Below are positions 8,699 through 17,715 of a stretch of 64,000 bases of DNA, piece after piece (position 1 is the stretch's first letter; each line of letters begins with the position of its first letter). The DNA is taken from NCBI RefSeq assembly GCF_000733925.1, contig NZ_JPOO01000003.1, positions 2,418,001 to 2,482,000 on the forward strand, given 5' to 3'. Below the pieces are notes generated by a model. The model made no database searches and was not told the origin of the DNA. It worked only from the letters and a program-made list of their open reading frames with translations. This stretch comes from Arenibacter algicola. GTDB lineage: Bacteria > Bacteroidota > Bacteroidia > Flavobacteriales > Flavobacteriaceae. Made by a program: the position numbers and the translations under genes.

Positions 8699-11269
8699 TT
8701 AGAAGTTATAGCGCAAATTAAAGTTCCAAGTCCTACCATAACCAAACCTAACTCTGTTATCGGTATTTACACCGTTCCAAACATCATCTCCCGGTTCAAC
8801 ATGTGTGTTATCACTTGAACTTTCCAAATATACCTCATCAAAGACATTGTTAATGTTTAAACGGAACTGAATGGATTTATTGTTGTCCTTTCCGACCAAC
8901 ATACGGTAAGAGAGTCCGGCATCCATAGTGTCATAAGATGGCAATTTAATAGCACCTCTGTTGTTGGCAGTCGAAAATTCGGAATCCCCAAAAAGTGTAG
9001 AACCGTATAAATTGTCATAAAGATTCCAGTTGGCATCCAATTTAAGTCTTGGCAATATTTCGTAGTCTCCACTAATACCTGCAGTAAACTGTGCAGCCTG
9101 ACCTATTTTTACACCATCTATATAACTAGGGTCTCCCGTAGAAATTATATTTCCGTTTTCATCAGAGGTGGTGGTGGTAACATTCCCGTCATACTCCCAA
9201 TTTCCAATGGACACAAATCCCTGAAAATTCAACCCGTCCGCAGGGCGTGCAAACACTTCCAATTCTACACCGGAATGTACCTGCTTTAAAGGACTTGTCT
9301 GAGTGAACTCGTCCACGATATTATCATTATTGGTATCATCGGAACTATATTGTATCCTATTGTCCCAAATAGTGTAATACACGTTCAGGTTGGCAGATAA
9401 AATATCGCCCATAAACTTATATCCACCTTCCAATCCTGTAATCTTCTGATTTTCGGTTGCCAAAGGATTCAATTCATTTGAATTTCTATCGTCTATATAC
9501 AGATCACTGTGATAGGGCTGACGCGAGTAGTAACCAGCATTGGCAAATATTGCGTTTTGCTCGGATAGGTTATAGGCCACACCGGCCTTAACGTTAAATC
9601 CTGGGTTGTTTACTTTTTCCGATTCTTCGGATTGCCCTTCATTGGCTGCATTCAAAAATTCCTCCCTGATATGGGATTGTGTAGAGGCGGACCCTTGAAA
9701 GAAGGTAGAAAAAGCACCTTTGGAATACTCCAATTGTCCAAAAACACCTGCGTAGTTTATCCTTTCCTCATAATCATAACCAAATCTTTGGGAGTGGTCA
9801 TCATTGGGGTTAAAGGTTATATTCCAAGGATTAATACCTCCATAGGCATTGGTAAGTTCGTAGGCACCTCCGTTGTAATTGCTGGAAGCTGATACCGAAT
9901 TAACCCCTATAAATTCCCTTACATCCCTAAAGTGGATTCCGTTGTACAAACGAACATCCGCCCCAATGTTGAAATTAAGGTTTTCATTGATTTGCTTATT
10001 GAAGTTGGTTACCAAACCTCCCCAGTTATGGTTGTTGTTGGAACCTCTGGCATATAGTGCTTCCCCTGTATTTCTATCTGTAATTAATTGGGCAAAACTC
10101 CCCCTTCCTATTGAACCATACAATACGGTAGACAAAGAGGCAGTATCGTTAAAAGTCAAGTCCCAGCTTAGGTTGGCTACCGGTTTGTGGTAAATATTTC
10201 TACCACCTGGGTAAGCGCCCCCATTTAAGGTGTTAGGACTGTTGACATCTGGAGTATTCCAAGAATTGTATTTTCTTCCATTATCCAAAAAAGTCCTAAG
10301 ATTGTCGGATCCAGCGGCTGCATGCCATTGTGGAGCACCTGTTATCAAAAAGTTGAAGATGTTATTTTCATTGGGAACATAACCAAAGGACAAGAAATAA
10401 GTCTGACCTTGACCTCCTGTATTATTCACATAACCATCTCCTTGCCAATGGCCCAACATTGCAGCAACAGACAAGCCATTTTCCATTATCCCGGTTGAAT
10501 AATATCCTGTGGTCTTAATATAATTATCATTGGCAATCATAGATTGAAAAAAACCTCCTTCGCGTTTGTCCAAAGTTTTGGTCACAATGTTTACCGTACC
10601 TCCAACAGATGAAATGGCCAATTTAGAAGATCCCAATCCCCTCTGTACCTGTACGGCATTGGCAATATCCAATACTCCGGACCAGTTGGACCAGTACATT
10701 TTTCCATCTTCCATCCCGTTGATAGGCTGTCCGTTTAACAGGAATGCCGTATTGGTCTGATCAAACCCCCTTAAGAACATTTGACCATCTCCAAAACCAC
10801 CTCCCTTAACGTTCTGAACTGAAGGCGTAGACTTTAATAACTCAGGTAAATCCCAGTTTCCTGTTTTCTCCCTAATTTCCCTTGCCTTTATGGTAGACAC
10901 TGCTATGGGCGTTTGTCTGTCCTCGGCCAAATCAATAATTCCAGAGCCCACAATAACCACTCCTTCCAATTCCTGTGCGTCCGGATTTAGGGATATGGTA
11001 CCGATGTTGCCGACTGTTGTGAAATTTACTTTCTTACTTATAAATCCGATATAGGAAATTACCAAAGTCCCAGAACTTTGGGATACCTCAATGGTAAAAT
11101 TACCATCAAAGTCTGCGGCAACCCCAGTGGTGGTTCCCTGAACCATAATATTCGCTCCGGGTAAGGGATCACCAAAATCGCCATCTACTACAGAACCAGT
11201 AATGGTTCCTTGGGAAAACCCTATCGCCGTTAACAAAAATGCGGCAATAGCAAAGTACATTTTTTTCAT
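8699..11269 (-). CDS. TonB-dependent receptor with CarboxypepD_reg-like N-domain
   Basis: An 856-residue outer-membrane receptor. The signal peptide is MKKMYFAIAAFLLTAIGFSQ. The beta domain (about 20-95) has the classic ITGSVVDGDFGDPLPGANI and FDGNFTIEV pattern. The plug (about 110-235) includes FLRGFDQTNTAFLLNGQPIN and GGTVNIVTK; the barrel ends NFNLRYNF. There is no SusD-like or other obvious uptake partner next to it, so the substrate is unknown. A long inverted repeat (11339-11376) lies 70 bases upstream and a strong terminator follows the gene, so it is probably monocistronic. The barrel region carries many Asn-rich loops, as is usual in this family. Confidence 0.93.
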   Translation of the reverse strand: MKKMYFAIAAFLLTAIGFSQGTITGSVVDGDFGDPLPGANIMVQGTTTGVAADFDGNFTIEVSQSSGTLVISYIGFISKKVNFTTVGNIGTISLNPDAQELEGVVIVGSGIIDLAEDRQTPIAVSTIKAREIREKTGNWDLPELLKSTPSVQNVKGGGFGDGQMFLRGFDQTNTAFLLNGQPINGMEDGKMYWSNWSGVLDIANAVQVQRGLGSSKLAISSVGGTVNIVTKTLDKREGGFFQSMIANDNYIKTTGYYSTGIMENGLSVAAMLGHWQGDGYVNNTGGQGQTYFLSFGYVPNENNIFNFLITGAPQWHAAAGSDNLRTFLDNGRKYNSWNTPDVNSPNTLNGGAYPGGRNIYHKPVANLSWDLTFNDTASLSTVLYGSIGRGSFAQLITDRNTGEALYARGSNNNHNWGGLVTNFNKQINENLNFNIGADVRLYNGIHFRDVREFIGVNSVSASSNYNGGAYELTNAYGGINPWNITFNPNDDHSQRFGYDYEERINYAGVFGQLEYSKGAFSTFFQGSASTQSHIREEFLNAANEGQSEESEKVNNPGFNVKAGVAYNLSEQNAIFANAGYYSRQPYHSDLYIDDRNSNELNPLATENQKITGLEGGYKFMGDILSANLNVYYTIWDNRIQYSSDDTNNDNIVDEFTQTSPLKQVHSGVELEVFARPADGLNFQGFVSIGNWEYDGNVTTTTSDENGNIISTGDPSYIDGVKIGQAAQFTAGISGDYEILPRLKLDANWNLYDNLYGSTLFGDSEFSTANNRGAIKLPSYDTMDAGLSYRMLVGKDNNKSIQFRLNINNVFDEVYLESSSDNTHVEPGDDVWNGVNTDNRVRFGYGRTWNFNLRYNF

Positions 11270-11338
11270 TTTTCTAAGAGTTAATTAGTTTCAAATAATG
11301 GCTGCAAAAGTGAGTAAATTTTTACAACAATACATTAC

Positions 11339-11376
11339 TTTAATGTTAAATTAGTAGGTGCAAATTTAACATTAAA
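11339..11376. repeat. 14-bp inverted repeat upstream of TonB receptor
   Basis: Arms TTTAATGTTAAATT (11339-11352) and its exact complement (11363-11376) with a 10-base centre. On the minus strand there is no U-run after it, so it is not a normal terminator of pgi; it contains a minus-strand TAAATTTG, an exact match to the Bacteroidota -7 box (11359-11366), about 90 bases before the receptor ATG. It may be an operator or a leader hairpin. Confidence 0.45.
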
Positions 11377-11423
11377 AACCTTAATAACTCCTGAAAGACA
11401 GTAAGTTAATACTGTTTATTGGG

Positions 11424-11443
11424 AATTGGCAAAATTGCCAATT
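11424..11443 (-). terminator. Hairpin overlapping the pgi stop codon
   Basis: AATTGGCAA-AA-TTGCCAATT, nine base pairs with a two-base centre, overlapping the last bases of pgi. It has no U-tract, so it may be a weak terminator or an mRNA 3'-end stabiliser. Confidence 0.35.
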
Positions 11444-13079
11444 ATTTCTTAAATAAATTTAAAAGATTTAACGTAGAAGCGTCATGATTCGCAATTGTGG
11501 ACCCCTCAATATCGTTCAATATGGCAGTAGCCAATTGCTTGCCCAATTCTACACCCCACTGATCGTAACTAAATATGTTCCAAACAATGCCCTGAACAAA
11601 TATTTTATGTTCGTACATGGCAATTAGGGACCCCAAACTCTTGGGGGTTAGCTTATCTATTAATAAGGTATTGGTAGGTTTGTTTCCTTCAAAAACTTTA
11701 AATGGCAGGATTTCCGAAATCTCTTTTTCCGAAACCTTTTTATCCTCCAATTCCTTTCTGACCTCTTCAGCAGTCTTGCCGTTCATTAGTGCCTCGGTTT
11801 GCGCAAAGAAGTTGGCCATTAATTTATTATGGTGGTCTTTGTCTCCGTGCAAGGATTCCTTGAATCCAATAAAATCGGTAGGAATTAATTTAGTCCCTTG
11901 ATGGATCAATTGAAAAAAGGCGTGCTGGGAATTGGTACCAGGCTCTCCCCATATAATGGTTCCGGTCTCATAAGTTACCCTATTTCCGTTCCTGTCCATA
12001 CTTTTCCCATTGCTCTCCATGATCCCTTGCTGTAAATAGGCCGAAAACCTACTTAAATATTGGGTATAGGGAATAATGGCTTCTGTCTCGGCCCCGTAAA
12101 AATTATTATACCAAACGCTTATGAGCGCAAGGATAACCGGTATGTTCCCTTCAAAATCGGCAGTTGCAAAATGCTGATCCATTTCATTGGCTCCAACCAA
12201 CATGGCATCAAAATTTTCGTATCCCACGGCCAGGCCAATAGATAATCCCACGGCACTCCAAAGTGAAAACCTTCCGCCAACCCAGTCCCACATAGGGAAC
12301 ACATTATCTGCGTCAATCCCAAATTCCGAAATCTTCTCAGCATTGGTTGAGACCGCGGCAAAATGCTTGGCTACATCTGCCTGAGTAGCATGTTTTAGAA
12401 ACCATTTTTTTATCGTTGTGGCATTGCTTAGGGTTTCTTGGGTAGTGAAAGTCTTGGAAACCACAACGAACAATGTTGTCTCAGGATTTAGTCCCTTTAG
12501 GGTTTCGTAAACATGATCACCATCCACATTGCTAACAAAATGCATTTTTAAATGGTTGCCATAAAATTTTAGGGCTTCCACTACCATGGCAGGACCCAAA
12601 TCCGATCCGCCAATACCAATATTGACCACATCGGTAAAGGCTTTTCCGGTATATCCCTTTTTAGATCCGGAAATTACCGACTCCGTAAAAGATTTTATCT
12701 TTTGTTTCACCTCGTAAACTTCCGGGACAATGTTAACCCCATCTACTTTGATGATATCAGATTTTTTTGCCCTCAAGGCCGTATGAAGAACCGCCCTTCC
12801 TTCCGTTTGGTTTATAATACCGCCTTCAAACTGTTTCTGGATAGCGTCCTTCAATCCAACTTCATTTGCCAATTGCAAAAGTAGTTGAAGGGTTTCTTCA
12901 GTAATCCTATTCTTTGAAAAGTCTACGAAAAATTCGTTCCAGCGAATGCTGTGTTTCTTAGCCCTATCAGAATTCATAGCAAACAAATGCTTTAAAGAAA
13001 GATCGGTATTCTCTTTATAATGTTGTGAAAGTTTTTTCCAAGCTTCTGTTTTGGTCGGGTCGGTATTCTGTAAAGCCAT
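11442..13079 (-). CDS. pgi: Glucose-6-phosphate isomerase
   Basis: A 545-residue cytoplasmic enzyme interconverting glucose 6-phosphate and fructose 6-phosphate. Visible signatures are IGIGGSDLGP (substrate-binding), VSKTFTTQETLSNA, the GEPGTNSQHAFFQLIHQGTK block with catalytic Glu and His, and the C-terminal PGI signature with GIVWNIFSYDQWGVELGK. The length matches the long bacterial/eukaryotic PGI class. It is the last gene of a tight operon: its start is one base downstream of the stop of the M23 peptidase gene. The link of glycolysis with a cell-wall peptidase and tryptophan dioxygenase in one transcript is unexplained. Confidence 0.98.
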   Translation of the reverse strand: MALQNTDPTKTEAWKKLSQHYKENTDLSLKHLFAMNSDRAKKHSIRWNEFFVDFSKNRITEETLQLLLQLANEVGLKDAIQKQFEGGIINQTEGRAVLHTALRAKKSDIIKVDGVNIVPEVYEVKQKIKSFTESVISGSKKGYTGKAFTDVVNIGIGGSDLGPAMVVEALKFYGNHLKMHFVSNVDGDHVYETLKGLNPETTLFVVVSKTFTTQETLSNATTIKKWFLKHATQADVAKHFAAVSTNAEKISEFGIDADNVFPMWDWVGGRFSLWSAVGLSIGLAVGYENFDAMLVGANEMDQHFATADFEGNIPVILALISVWYNNFYGAETEAIIPYTQYLSRFSAYLQQGIMESNGKSMDRNGNRVTYETGTIIWGEPGTNSQHAFFQLIHQGTKLIPTDFIGFKESLHGDKDHHNKLMANFFAQTEALMNGKTAEEVRKELEDKKVSEKEISEILPFKVFEGNKPTNTLLIDKLTPKSLGSLIAMYEHKIFVQGIVWNIFSYDQWGVELGKQLATAILNDIEGSTIANHDASTLNLLNLFKK

Positions 13080-13080
13080 T

Positions 13081-14349
13081 TTAGTCGTTGAGTGTTAGCA
13101 AATCTTCTTCTGGTAATTCTATATATTCAATACAATCCAATTGACTTTTCTTAGGCCCTACAAAATCCAAATAAGCTGTTTTTAGGCTATCCGCTATGGG
13201 TTCGGCAGCCGGTAATTTTTCCTTCAACGGATCTACCTGGTGCCCATTTTTCCAGAATCTATAGCAGACGTGCGGGCCACCGGTATTGCCAGTCATTCCT
13301 ATCCAACCTATGACATCGCCCTGCTTCACAAAATCCCCTTTCTTCACCTTCTGGTTCTTCATATGAAGATACTGGGTACTGTAGGTGCCATTGTGCTGAA
13401 TTTTGACATATTTCCCATTGCCACCTCTTCTAGTAGATTCGGTAACCGTGCCATTGGCCGTGGCCAGGATAGGTGTTCCAATTGGAGCTGCATAATCCGT
13501 TCCCCTATGTGGCCTTACCTTATAACCATAATAGGCAATTCTTCTGTTTAAATTATACCTGGATGATATTCTGCTAAACTGAACTGGCGACTGCAAAAAT
13601 GTACGTCTAAGGTTTTTGGCCTGATCGTCATAATAGTCATTGATGTTTTTGGTAGAATCTGACACAAAATTAAAGGCGTAAAATGGCTCCCCATTGTGCT
13701 CAAAATAAGCAGCCTCTATTCCGCTGGCACCTGCATAAATGGTATCGTTAATATACTTTTCCTTGTAGATTACCTTGAACCTGTCCCCTTTTTGAAGTCT
13801 AAAGAAATCTATGGTCCATGCGTAAATTTCAGATAAACTGTTCGTAACGTTGTAATCAATACCCTGTTTCAATATTGCTTCGGACAAAGAGGATTCAATA
13901 ATTCCAGAAGCTTCACGCTCCACATATTTTACCTTTTGCTTTTTCCTATAGGCCAGGACGCTGTCCCTAAAATCGACCACCGTATAGTTAATGGGATCAT
14001 TTTGATAGATAAACACCTGTGCATTATTAAGGGTGTCCTTGGACTTCAAAATAAGATAAGGTTTTCCAACAACTATTTTTCTAACATCGAAAGTATCCCG
14101 AAAGTGTTCTGAAACTCTTGCTATCTTGGGATATTCAACACTATTCCTCAGCATTAGCTCACCGAAGCTGTCTCCATTTTTAACCGTATCCCGCAAGACC
14201 TCAAAATCGTCAAGGTTAAACCCAAACTCTTTTACAACAACAGGTTTTTTTATGGTTACCACCTCTGCTATTTCCTCATTAACAGGTTTGTCGTCCTTAC
14301 ATGAAAAAATTAATACTAAACTAAAAATTAGGCCCCAATATTTTTGCAT
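13081..14349 (-). CDS. M23 (LytM) peptidase lipoprotein with Cys in the HxH motif
   Basis: A 422-residue envelope lipoprotein (lipobox LIFSC, Cys 17) ending in an M23 metallopeptidase domain (about 262-385), probably a peptidoglycan DD-endopeptidase or a divisome/elongasome activator. The first zinc motif is HRGTD (H281, D285); YLHM supplies the central His (H329). The usual HxH motif reads GPHVCYRFW: H360 is kept, but the second His, normally a zinc ligand, is Cys 362 (codon TGC). Residues about 45-260 form OPY/LysM-like linker regions seen in MepM-type proteins. It is one base from pgi and seven bases after the tryptophan dioxygenase stop, within the same operon. Confidence 0.92.
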   Translation of the reverse strand: MQKYWGLIFSLVLIFSCKDDKPVNEEIAEVVTIKKPVVVKEFGFNLDDFEVLRDTVKNGDSFGELMLRNSVEYPKIARVSEHFRDTFDVRKIVVGKPYLILKSKDTLNNAQVFIYQNDPINYTVVDFRDSVLAYRKKQKVKYVEREASGIIESSLSEAILKQGIDYNVTNSLSEIYAWTIDFFRLQKGDRFKVIYKEKYINDTIYAGASGIEAAYFEHNGEPFYAFNFVSDSTKNINDYYDDQAKNLRRTFLQSPVQFSRISSRYNLNRRIAYYGYKVRPHRGTDYAAPIGTPILATANGTVTESTRRGGNGKYVKIQHNGTYSTQYLHMKNQKVKKGDFVKQGDVIGWIGMTGNTGGPHVCYRFWKNGHQVDPLKEKLPAAEPIADSLKTAYLDFVGPKKSQLDCIEYIELPEEDLLTLND

Positions 14350-14356
14350 TGTTATT

Positions 14357-15316
14357 CTATACTTTTTCTGGGTTAAAGATATGGTCTACCCATTGTTTTC
14401 CCCAATTATTTAACTCTTGTTTTGTATACAATTCCGGAAAAAATACAACTTTCTGGAAACTTGGAGGCAAATATTCCTTCCAATTTGTTCCACCGGTGGC
14501 ATCAATTTGTGCGTTGTCCTTGGTCAAATAACGATATGCCGACCCCATGTGCATCAGTGGCCAATTTATATTAGCATTAACGTCTAAAGCTTTTAACGCT
14601 TCAACCAAGGTTTTATTATCCTTACTTTTCTGTGGCAATTGTTGGTATTTATGATATATAGTACTGTTGTTCACCTCATTGGCTATACGTATCAACCTGG
14701 GAGTGTAACGATATTCGAATTGCTTTAAGGTCAAAGTTTTCTCACCTGTAACCACATCCGTAGCCCCTTTTTTCCAATAAATATGCTCATATAATTCCTC
14801 AATTGAATTTTTTGAGGAAAAATTATCCCGTTCTGAGAAATGCACTAGATTCTCCATAGGGGTAGCATATAGCTCTATCATTCTATATTGTGCAGATTGA
14901 AACCCACTGGCCGGAAGTAGCGCCATTCTGTACTGCATAAACTGTTCCCGCTGCATACCTTTTATCATAACACTAAAGGAAGATATCAAAACCTTGTAGT
15001 AACTATTGATACGATTTGCCTTCTCAATAAAAAAGTCAACATCCTGGGTCTTATCATCCACAATTTGCTTTTGCTCATGCAGGATAAGTTTAAAGTACAA
15101 TTCGGTAATCTGATGGTACATTATAAAAATCTCCTCGTCCGGAAAATGTGTTCTGGGCACTTGGATGCTGAGCAGGGTATCCAAATGTATGTAATCCCAA
15201 TAAGTAAGATATCGCTGGTATAAAAGACCGTCCAAATAAGAGCTTAAGTCCTGTCCAGAATCCTTATATTTTTCTTCTAGTTTGGAAATCTGGGAATCAA
15301 TATGCTCTTTATTCAT
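14357..15316 (-). CDS. kynA: Tryptophan 2,3-dioxygenase
   Basis: A 319-residue haem dioxygenase that converts L-tryptophan to N-formylkynurenine, the first step of the kynurenine pathway. The distal His is H68 in MYHQITELYFKLILHE, the substrate loop GGTNW is at 275-279, and the proximal haem ligand is H256 in NWPLMHMGSAYRYL. The sequence SGFQSAQYR near 138-145 is the expected helix. No kynureninase or formamidase is in the window. It starts one base after the stop of the DUF3108 gene and is followed by the M23 peptidase gene, so its expression is coupled to envelope and glycolytic genes. Confidence 0.96.
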   Translation of the reverse strand: MNKEHIDSQISKLEEKYKDSGQDLSSYLDGLLYQRYLTYWDYIHLDTLLSIQVPRTHFPDEEIFIMYHQITELYFKLILHEQKQIVDDKTQDVDFFIEKANRINSYYKVLISSFSVMIKGMQREQFMQYRMALLPASGFQSAQYRMIELYATPMENLVHFSERDNFSSKNSIEELYEHIYWKKGATDVVTGEKTLTLKQFEYRYTPRLIRIANEVNNSTIYHKYQQLPQKSKDNKTLVEALKALDVNANINWPLMHMGSAYRYLTKDNAQIDATGGTNWKEYLPPSFQKVVFFPELYTKQELNNWGKQWVDHIFNPEKV

Positions 15317-15317
15317 T

Positions 15318-16145
15318 TTAATCCATTATTATTTTAAATTGATGTTTGAGTCCGTTATATCCGTCCAAATCCGCCTTTATGGACCCAACACTCAAATCCG
15401 CCTGTATTCTTATGGGGATTCTATTACTGTCATTGGACACCCAAAGCGACAGACTTTCCTGTTCCTTAAATACCCGTCCGGATTGTACATAAGGCCTAAA
15501 CTTTAAACATTCGACCTTCCCATACTTTGTTCTTAAGACCTCCTTGCCCAAGTATTTAAGCTTAAACTTAAAGACACCGTCATCATCGTACAAGAGATCC
15601 AATTCAATAGACTCACCTTCTATAAGATCTTCTACCTTGTAGTTGTTACGGAGAAAATAAAAGGCCGAAACCAAATCCTGAATACCCTCTTGAATGGTAA
15701 AATTAAACTTTTTATCCTTTTTTTTATCGTTTAAGACAGCAATATCCTTGTTGTGGTCAAAATTAACCTCAATATCCTTGGTATATCCGCCTTCATCAAT
15801 TTTTCTTATAAATTTATAGGGCTTGCCATCCTTTTTATCAAAAAAGCTCTCATAGGTGTCATCCACCTTAAAAAATATACTGGCAAAACCAGTAGTTTTA
15901 CCGTTCCCGACCACATGATAGACCGGAACCCCGTCCAATTCATGGGATTTTACCTGTAGTGTGGCGTAACTTGCATTTAAAAATCCATAATGTATTCTAA
16001 ACTTTAGCCATTCCCCTATTTTAAAAGCCGATGTATTTTCTGTATTTTCAGGTATAAGAAACCCGCCTTCATTTTCCAGTTGTTGAACCTGGGAATTGAT
16101 AGTTAATCCAAATATTAAAACCAGTACAATGCAAATCTTTTTCAT
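15318..16145 (-). CDS. DUF3108 secreted protein
   Basis: A 275-residue exported protein with signal peptide MKKICIVLVLIFGLTINSQ. The DUF3108 pattern is clear: FKIGEWLKFRIHYGFLNASYATLQV at the start of the mature domain (about 42-70), GNGKTTGFASIFFKVDDTYESFFD, and QDLVSAFYFLRN. Members are lipocalin/LolA-like beta-barrel periplasmic proteins of unknown function. First gene of the operon DUF3108 - kynA - M23 - pgi. The start is followed by an A-rich context; a near-match to the -7 box (TCAATTTG) ends five bases upstream of the ATG. Confidence 0.88.
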   Translation of the reverse strand: MKKICIVLVLIFGLTINSQVQQLENEGGFLIPENTENTSAFKIGEWLKFRIHYGFLNASYATLQVKSHELDGVPVYHVVGNGKTTGFASIFFKVDDTYESFFDKKDGKPYKFIRKIDEGGYTKDIEVNFDHNKDIAVLNDKKKDKKFNFTIQEGIQDLVSAFYFLRNNYKVEDLIEGESIELDLLYDDDGVFKFKLKYLGKEVLRTKYGKVECLKFRPYVQSGRVFKEQESLSLWVSNDSNRIPIRIQADLSVGSIKADLDGYNGLKHQFKIIMD

Positions 16146-16348
16146 CTGTTCAAATTGATCTAATTACAGTAGGCATTAATGTACTTTCTGCCTATCAAAT
16201 ACATAGGCGATCTTGATTTTGATGGCTAAGGCCTTTAATTGCAATAGCCTATGTAACACCTCATTACTCCTGTAAAATTAATAAAAACGATTTTACTTTT
16301 CTTTTATTTGATATTACTAAAACAAAATTTGTTCCAAAAATTAGCTCA

Positions 16349-16377
16349 CAAAAAAAGCCCAGTCGTAAAACTGGGCT
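16349..16377 (-). terminator. Intrinsic terminator downstream of hpd
   Basis: Stem AGCCCAG (16356-16362) / CTGGGCT (16371-16377), eight-base loop, seven U on the minus strand. On the plus strand only four U follow, so it acts mainly on minus-strand transcripts from hpd or the RNA element. Confidence 0.85.
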
Positions 16378-16463
16378 TTTCCTAAATAACCAACCAAACT
16401 TTAAATTATGAAAAACCAATACTTAAAGTTGTAAGGGAACCACCCCTTACGAGGACAAATTTA
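16349..16463 (-). ncRNA. Candidate small RNA or 3'-UTR element, copy 1
   Basis: Read on the minus strand: an exact -7-like TAAATTTG (16456-16463), then a hairpin of seven base pairs (GTAAGGG/CCCTTAC, 16431-16437 and 16444-16450), a linker, the 17-base sequence TTTGGTTGGTTATTTAG (16382-16398), and an intrinsic terminator with seven U (16349-16377). The 17-base sequence and the same order hairpin - linker - terminator recur at 55681-55778. It lies 110 bases downstream of hpd, so it could be processed from the hpd 3'-UTR or made from its own promoter; no -33 box is visible. Confidence 0.5.
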
Positions 16464-16572
16464 ATACATGATTCGCTTTAAAAATAAGATTTAACTTACT
16501 TTAACGATTCTATTAACACTATTTAATAATTAGATACCTAAAATTAGCAAAAAGTTAAGAAAAAGGGGCTTT

Positions 16573-17715
16573 TTATAAGGTTCCTCGGGACTCTTGTTCC
16601 CGCTCAATAGCTTCGAACAATGCCTTAAAATTACCCTTCCCAAAAGATTTTGCTCCTTTCCGCTGGATTATTTCAATGAACATGGTTGGCCTGTCCAAAA
16701 TAGGTTTAGTAAAAATTTGGAGCAAATACCCCTCATCATCCCTATCTATTAATATTCCGAGCTCACTCAAAGGTACCAAGTCCTCGTCTATGGCACCCAC
16801 CCTATCCAAAACATCTTCATAATAACTGGAAGGTACATTAAGGAACTCAACCCCCCTATTTTTTAGAGCGCTCACTGTTTCAATAATATTGTCGGTCGCC
16901 AAGGCCATATGCTGTACCCCTGCACCGTTATAAAATTCTATATATTCCTCGATTTGGGATTTCTTTTTTCCGTCTGCCGGCTCATTTATCGGGAATTTGA
17001 TCCTTCCGTTTCCATTGCTCATTACCTTGCTCATAAGAGCGGTATATTCTGTTGATATATCCTTATCGTCAAAGGATACCAATTGGGCAAAGCCCATTAC
17101 TTTGGCGTAGAACTGGCACCACTTGTTCATTTCGTTCCAGCCTACATTGCCCACTATATGGTCTATATACTTCAACCCAACATCCGCTGGTCTATAAAAG
17201 GGTTTCCAAGGCCTAAATCCCGGCATAAATGCCCCCTTATAGTTCTTGCGTTCCACAAAAACATGCACCGTTTCCCCATAAGTATGGATGCCGGATGTAA
17301 CCACCTCCCCGTCTTTATCCCTTTTTGCCCGGGGCTCAAAGTAACTTTCGGCCCCGCGTTTCATTGTTTCCACGTAACTCTCCCGAGCATCATCTACCCA
17401 CAATGCGATTACCTTTACCCCGTCACCATGAGCATCTATATGCCTATTGATATCCCCGCCAGATTTTAAGGGTGAAGTTAATACCAGTCTAATTTTGTCC
17501 TGTTGTACCACGTAGGAAACCCTATCTTTTAATCCTGTTTCCAATCCTGAATAAGCCAGGGGCTGAAAACCCCATGCCGCCATGTAGTAATAAGCGGCTT
17601 GTTTTGCGTTGCCCACATACAGTTCTACGTAATCTGTGCCCAGCAGTGGCAGAAAATCCTGAGCTTCCAGATTTTCCTTTGTTAGTTTTAAAGAGGTATT
17701 ATCAGTAGTTGCCAT
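16573..17715 (-). CDS. hpd: 4-Hydroxyphenylpyruvate dioxygenase
   Basis: A 380-residue non-haem iron dioxygenase that converts 4-hydroxyphenylpyruvate to homogentisate in tyrosine and phenylalanine degradation. It has two vicinal-oxygen-chelate domains. The iron ligands are H186 (DHIVGNV), H269 (GVQHMAL) and E348 (MFIEIIQRKG). The C-terminal KGNFKALFEAIEREQ helix is the usual gate. Homogentisate dioxygenase is not in the window. About 260 bases separate it from the upstream patatin gene, with nothing recognisable between; it is followed by the RNA-like element and its terminator. Confidence 0.97.
   Translation of the reverse strand: MATTDNTSLKLTKENLEAQDFLPLLGTDYVELYVGNAKQAAYYYMAAWGFQPLAYSGLETGLKDRVSYVVQQDKIRLVLTSPLKSGGDINRHIDAHGDGVKVIALWVDDARESYVETMKRGAESYFEPRAKRDKDGEVVTSGIHTYGETVHVFVERKNYKGAFMPGFRPWKPFYRPADVGLKYIDHIVGNVGWNEMNKWCQFYAKVMGFAQLVSFDDKDISTEYTALMSKVMSNGNGRIKFPINEPADGKKKSQIEEYIEFYNGAGVQHMALATDNIIETVSALKNRGVEFLNVPSSYYEDVLDRVGAIDEDLVPLSELGILIDRDDEGYLLQIFTKPILDRPTMFIEIIQRKGAKSFGKGNFKALFEAIEREQESRGTL

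Larger units (their letters stand above)
16146..16572. other. 427-bp intergenic region with RNA-like element
   Basis: Between the DUF3108 start and the hpd stop. It holds the minus-strand hairpin/terminator element described separately (16349-16463) and a small inverted repeat GCCTAT/ATAGGC (16190-16208). A plus-strand eight-codon ATG frame (16408-16434) overlaps the element but is not kept in its second copy. No other gene is visible. Confidence 0.6.

Noticed and set aside
16408..16434. Eight-codon plus-strand leader peptide (MKNQYLKL) before a hairpin
   Set aside because: Not preserved in the second copy of the element and no structural gene in the right orientation follows; the minus-strand reading fits better.
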